Assembly (NCBI GenBank): GCA_043733485.1
Contig: JAYTGN010000095.1
Span: 1 to 16,604, forward strand
Reading direction: 5' to 3'
DNA length: 16,604 nucleotides
Source: Urbifossiella sp043733485
Lineage (GTDB): Bacteria > Planctomycetota > Planctomycetia > Gemmatales > Gemmataceae
Of this stretch, positions 16,101 through 16,604 are shown one piece after another. Numbering within the stretch: the first letter of the stretch is position 1; every line of letters starts with the position of its first letter. The notes beneath the pieces are model-generated. The model saw only the letters and a program-made list of their open reading frames with translations. It had not been told where the DNA came from and did no database searches. The position numbers and the translations under genes are program-made.

Positions 16101-16604
16101 TACGGCGACGACGAACGCGTTCAGCGGGGCGGCGGGGACGAGCGGGACGGGGGTGGGGATCTCGGTGGCCATCGCGGTGATCAACGACGCGACCCTGGCG
16201 CGGATCGGCACGGGTTCGGGCACCACGACGGCGACGGGCGCGATCAGTCTGTCGGCGCTTCACACGGGGGCTTCGGTGACGGCGGCGGGCGCGAAGGCCG
16301 CGGGCGACTCGGCGGTGGGCATCGGCATCGGGGTGAACGTGGTGGACGACGGCGCGTTGGCGACGACGTTGCGTTCGCTGAGCGCGGGCGGGGCGGTGAC
16401 GTTGACTTCGTCGTCGGCGGGCACGTCGACGGTGAGCGCCTCGGCGTCGGCGGCGGGTGGGACGTCGGAGGACGCGAAGAAGTCGGGCACGGGCACGGGC
16501 GGGGACGCCAACAGCCAGGTGACGGATCAGATGGCGTTGGGCAATTCGCAGGCGGCGGCGACGGGTTCGAAGGGGACGACGGGCGGGAAGTCGGCTCCGG
16601 CGGC
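13129..16604 (+). CDS. Giant Ala/Thr/Ser/Gly-rich beta-strand-repeat surface protein (N-terminal 1158 residues, cut by window edge)
   Basis: The frame from ATG 13129 is open for 1158 codons to the window end. The start is supported by GGAG 8 bases upstream and by the N-terminal motif. Residues 1-40 hold a short hydrophobic patch then a very basic stretch (KALRRRNRPR), followed by FFEEMEDRTLLSV at about 41-53. This resembles the planctomycete extracellular motif and the LEPR-XLL motif of giant bacterial surface proteins (from memory). The rest is nearly all Ala, Thr, Ser, Gly and Val, with no cysteine and one Trp (W6). Strand motifs of the form VGVAVAINLV begin at residues 456, 512, 569, 626, 680, 778, 836, 894, 952, 1009 and 1063, a sub-repeat of about 57 residues. 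Less regular forms occur at about 329 and 401. The pattern suggests a long beta-helix or stacked beta-strand adhesin. Secretion domains and the C-terminus lie outside the window. Function is inferred, not shown. Confidence 0.88.
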   Translation, partial: MLRSLWQLPVLILEAVLTGKALRRRNRPRLQIRRVPFGSFFEEMEDRTLLSVSSSLNAGVLDVALTASGDTATLSVIGPNIDVFDGSVHVAYPTGSVSTISAHGAVAVVGESVVLDSAVTLTNTLSVTDVSSATVRGQYSAKSVSIASTLIDVRPGASLKATAGDVNLTASDSQSGVSSLFGTKITAVAGATITVTGATLQGTNVALAATSSATATSTGAFDSGKQANVAFIDATSSSLVSISGASQITATGNISIDSNSTIAASAVVGAYGNASLDAALTAVRATGSAIASISGSTSITASGTFALASKNIVNVTNAVDGTAGGSTAVGGTAAVTIVRETADAHVDGSVAIRAAGIAIGSTSTDAVSTSAKSTSKGATQNDSSTQQNLTDYNAKTSSGSVTVAGALAVTDLKRNAKAYLATTGPIVSTGNLSVTSAATSAASAQADGGSTSGTTGVGVAVAINLVKADNVAYVSGNADLTAPNIAIFTSNSAAGTSTYLAKATSGAGASNVGVAGSLAIDIVGDSSSATIPTGSNVAAAGALTLSAKNSTSSTALAQPTAQGSTAGKLGIGASVALSVVNPTTRAEIEDSAALTSAKDLTLTALGTHSVTTTAINGATATGGTAVGISAAVAVVNSSTTARLGSGSSPLSIAGALSLQAIHEDNVSTQADATTAGNSAAGISLALNVANDSATATTARSITATKAVAFLASSYSNLRATAAATAAGGKPADAPAGSSVDTQAQDQLDFGNGQAQAAGSTGTGGAKAPAAKDSSGTSVSLAGAIGVNITTNAARAVVGDNLNVTSGGALTLSSFASTDSEAYADGTATGSGSPATYGVGVAVALNLASSIDSASIGTGDTISAKGVALNAAMVDSADRTNFLAKAISGASGADVGIAGAMAINIVKESVTEAVIHASTIDANGGVVSLTVENAMDVTADAEPLGAGASGGKLGVGVSLGLNIVPSTTRAEIENGVAVTNASDLTLSATSSHTATTNAFSGAAGTSGTGVGISVAIAVINDATLARIGTGSGTTTATGAISLSALHTGASVTAAGAKAAGDSAVGIGIGVNVVDDGALATTLRSLSAGGAVTLTSSSAGTSTVSASASAAGGTSEDAKKSGTGTGGDANSQVTDQMALGNSQAAATGSKGTTGGKSAPA
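14494..16604 (+). repeat. Super-repeat of about 383 residues (1.15 kb) in the second giant gene
   Basis: Equivalent strands at residues 456/836, 512/894, 569/952, 626/1009 and 680/1063 are 380-383 residues apart. Shared landmarks include GKLG[IV]G (14827 and 15976), TTRAEIE (about 14875 and 16024) and a distinctive linker with DQ...GN.QA (15361 and 16525). One super-repeat is five units of about 57 residues plus one longer unit of about 98 residues carrying the linker. The second copy is still incomplete at the window edge, so more copies may follow. Confidence 0.85.

Noticed and set aside
13015..16511. Minus-strand open frames and shorter plus-strand frames over the second giant gene
   Set aside because: The plus-strand frame starting at 13129 is unbroken to the window end, with regular protein repeats. 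The others have low-complexity shadow composition.
14494..16604. Direct repeats considered as a CRISPR array or mobile element
   Set aside because: The repeats are long, diverged and in frame with a protein; they are coding repeats without spacers or transposase features.

Overview
The window looks like a chromosomal piece of a Planctomycetota bacterium, most likely a Gemmata relative. This rests on high GC and on two adjacent giant, repeat-built, cysteine-free genes. Their products open with the basic stretch and (F)E-[DE]-x-E-[ND]-R motif typical of planctomycete extracellular proteins. The lineage is recognised from memory of such proteins, not from a search.

Layout. (i) Positions 1-4311, minus strand, hold a nitrate/nitrite assimilation operon read right to left. 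It runs cobA-type uroporphyrinogen-III methyltransferase, nirB, nirD, then the N-terminal 200 residues of an assimilatory nitrate reductase cut by the window edge. CobA starts siroheme synthesis, NirB uses siroheme plus Fe-S, FAD and NADH with the Rieske subunit NirD to reduce nitrite to ammonium, and the molybdopterin enzyme supplies nitrite from nitrate. cobA and nirB overlap by 4 bases (ATGA). A perfect 23-bp inverted repeat sits between nirB and nirD. (ii) Positions 4312-5024 are a divergent intergenic region. It contains a possible sigma-54 promoter for the operon, a perfect 33-bp inverted repeat whose arms are themselves hairpins, and the leader of the next gene. (iii) Positions 5025-12827, plus strand, encode a 2600-residue protein: a planctomycete N-terminal motif, an array of about 19 PKD-like modules (18 with a recognisable W-G core), two related modules, and a C-terminal FG-GAP-like propeller. 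A clear hairpin terminator follows. (iv) Positions 13129-16604, plus strand, are the first 1158 codons of a second giant gene that runs off the window. It has the same type of N-terminal motif, then a Ser/Thr/Ala/Gly-rich region with a sub-repeat of about 57 residues organised in a super-repeat of about 383 residues.

The left half is a conventional metabolic operon. The right half is the more unusual part: two neighbouring giant, presumably exported, structural or adhesive proteins. They show internal segmental duplication (an exact 948-bp period in the first gene) and a marked switch in codon choice between repeat copies in the second. No tRNA, rRNA, CRISPR array or transposase was recognised.
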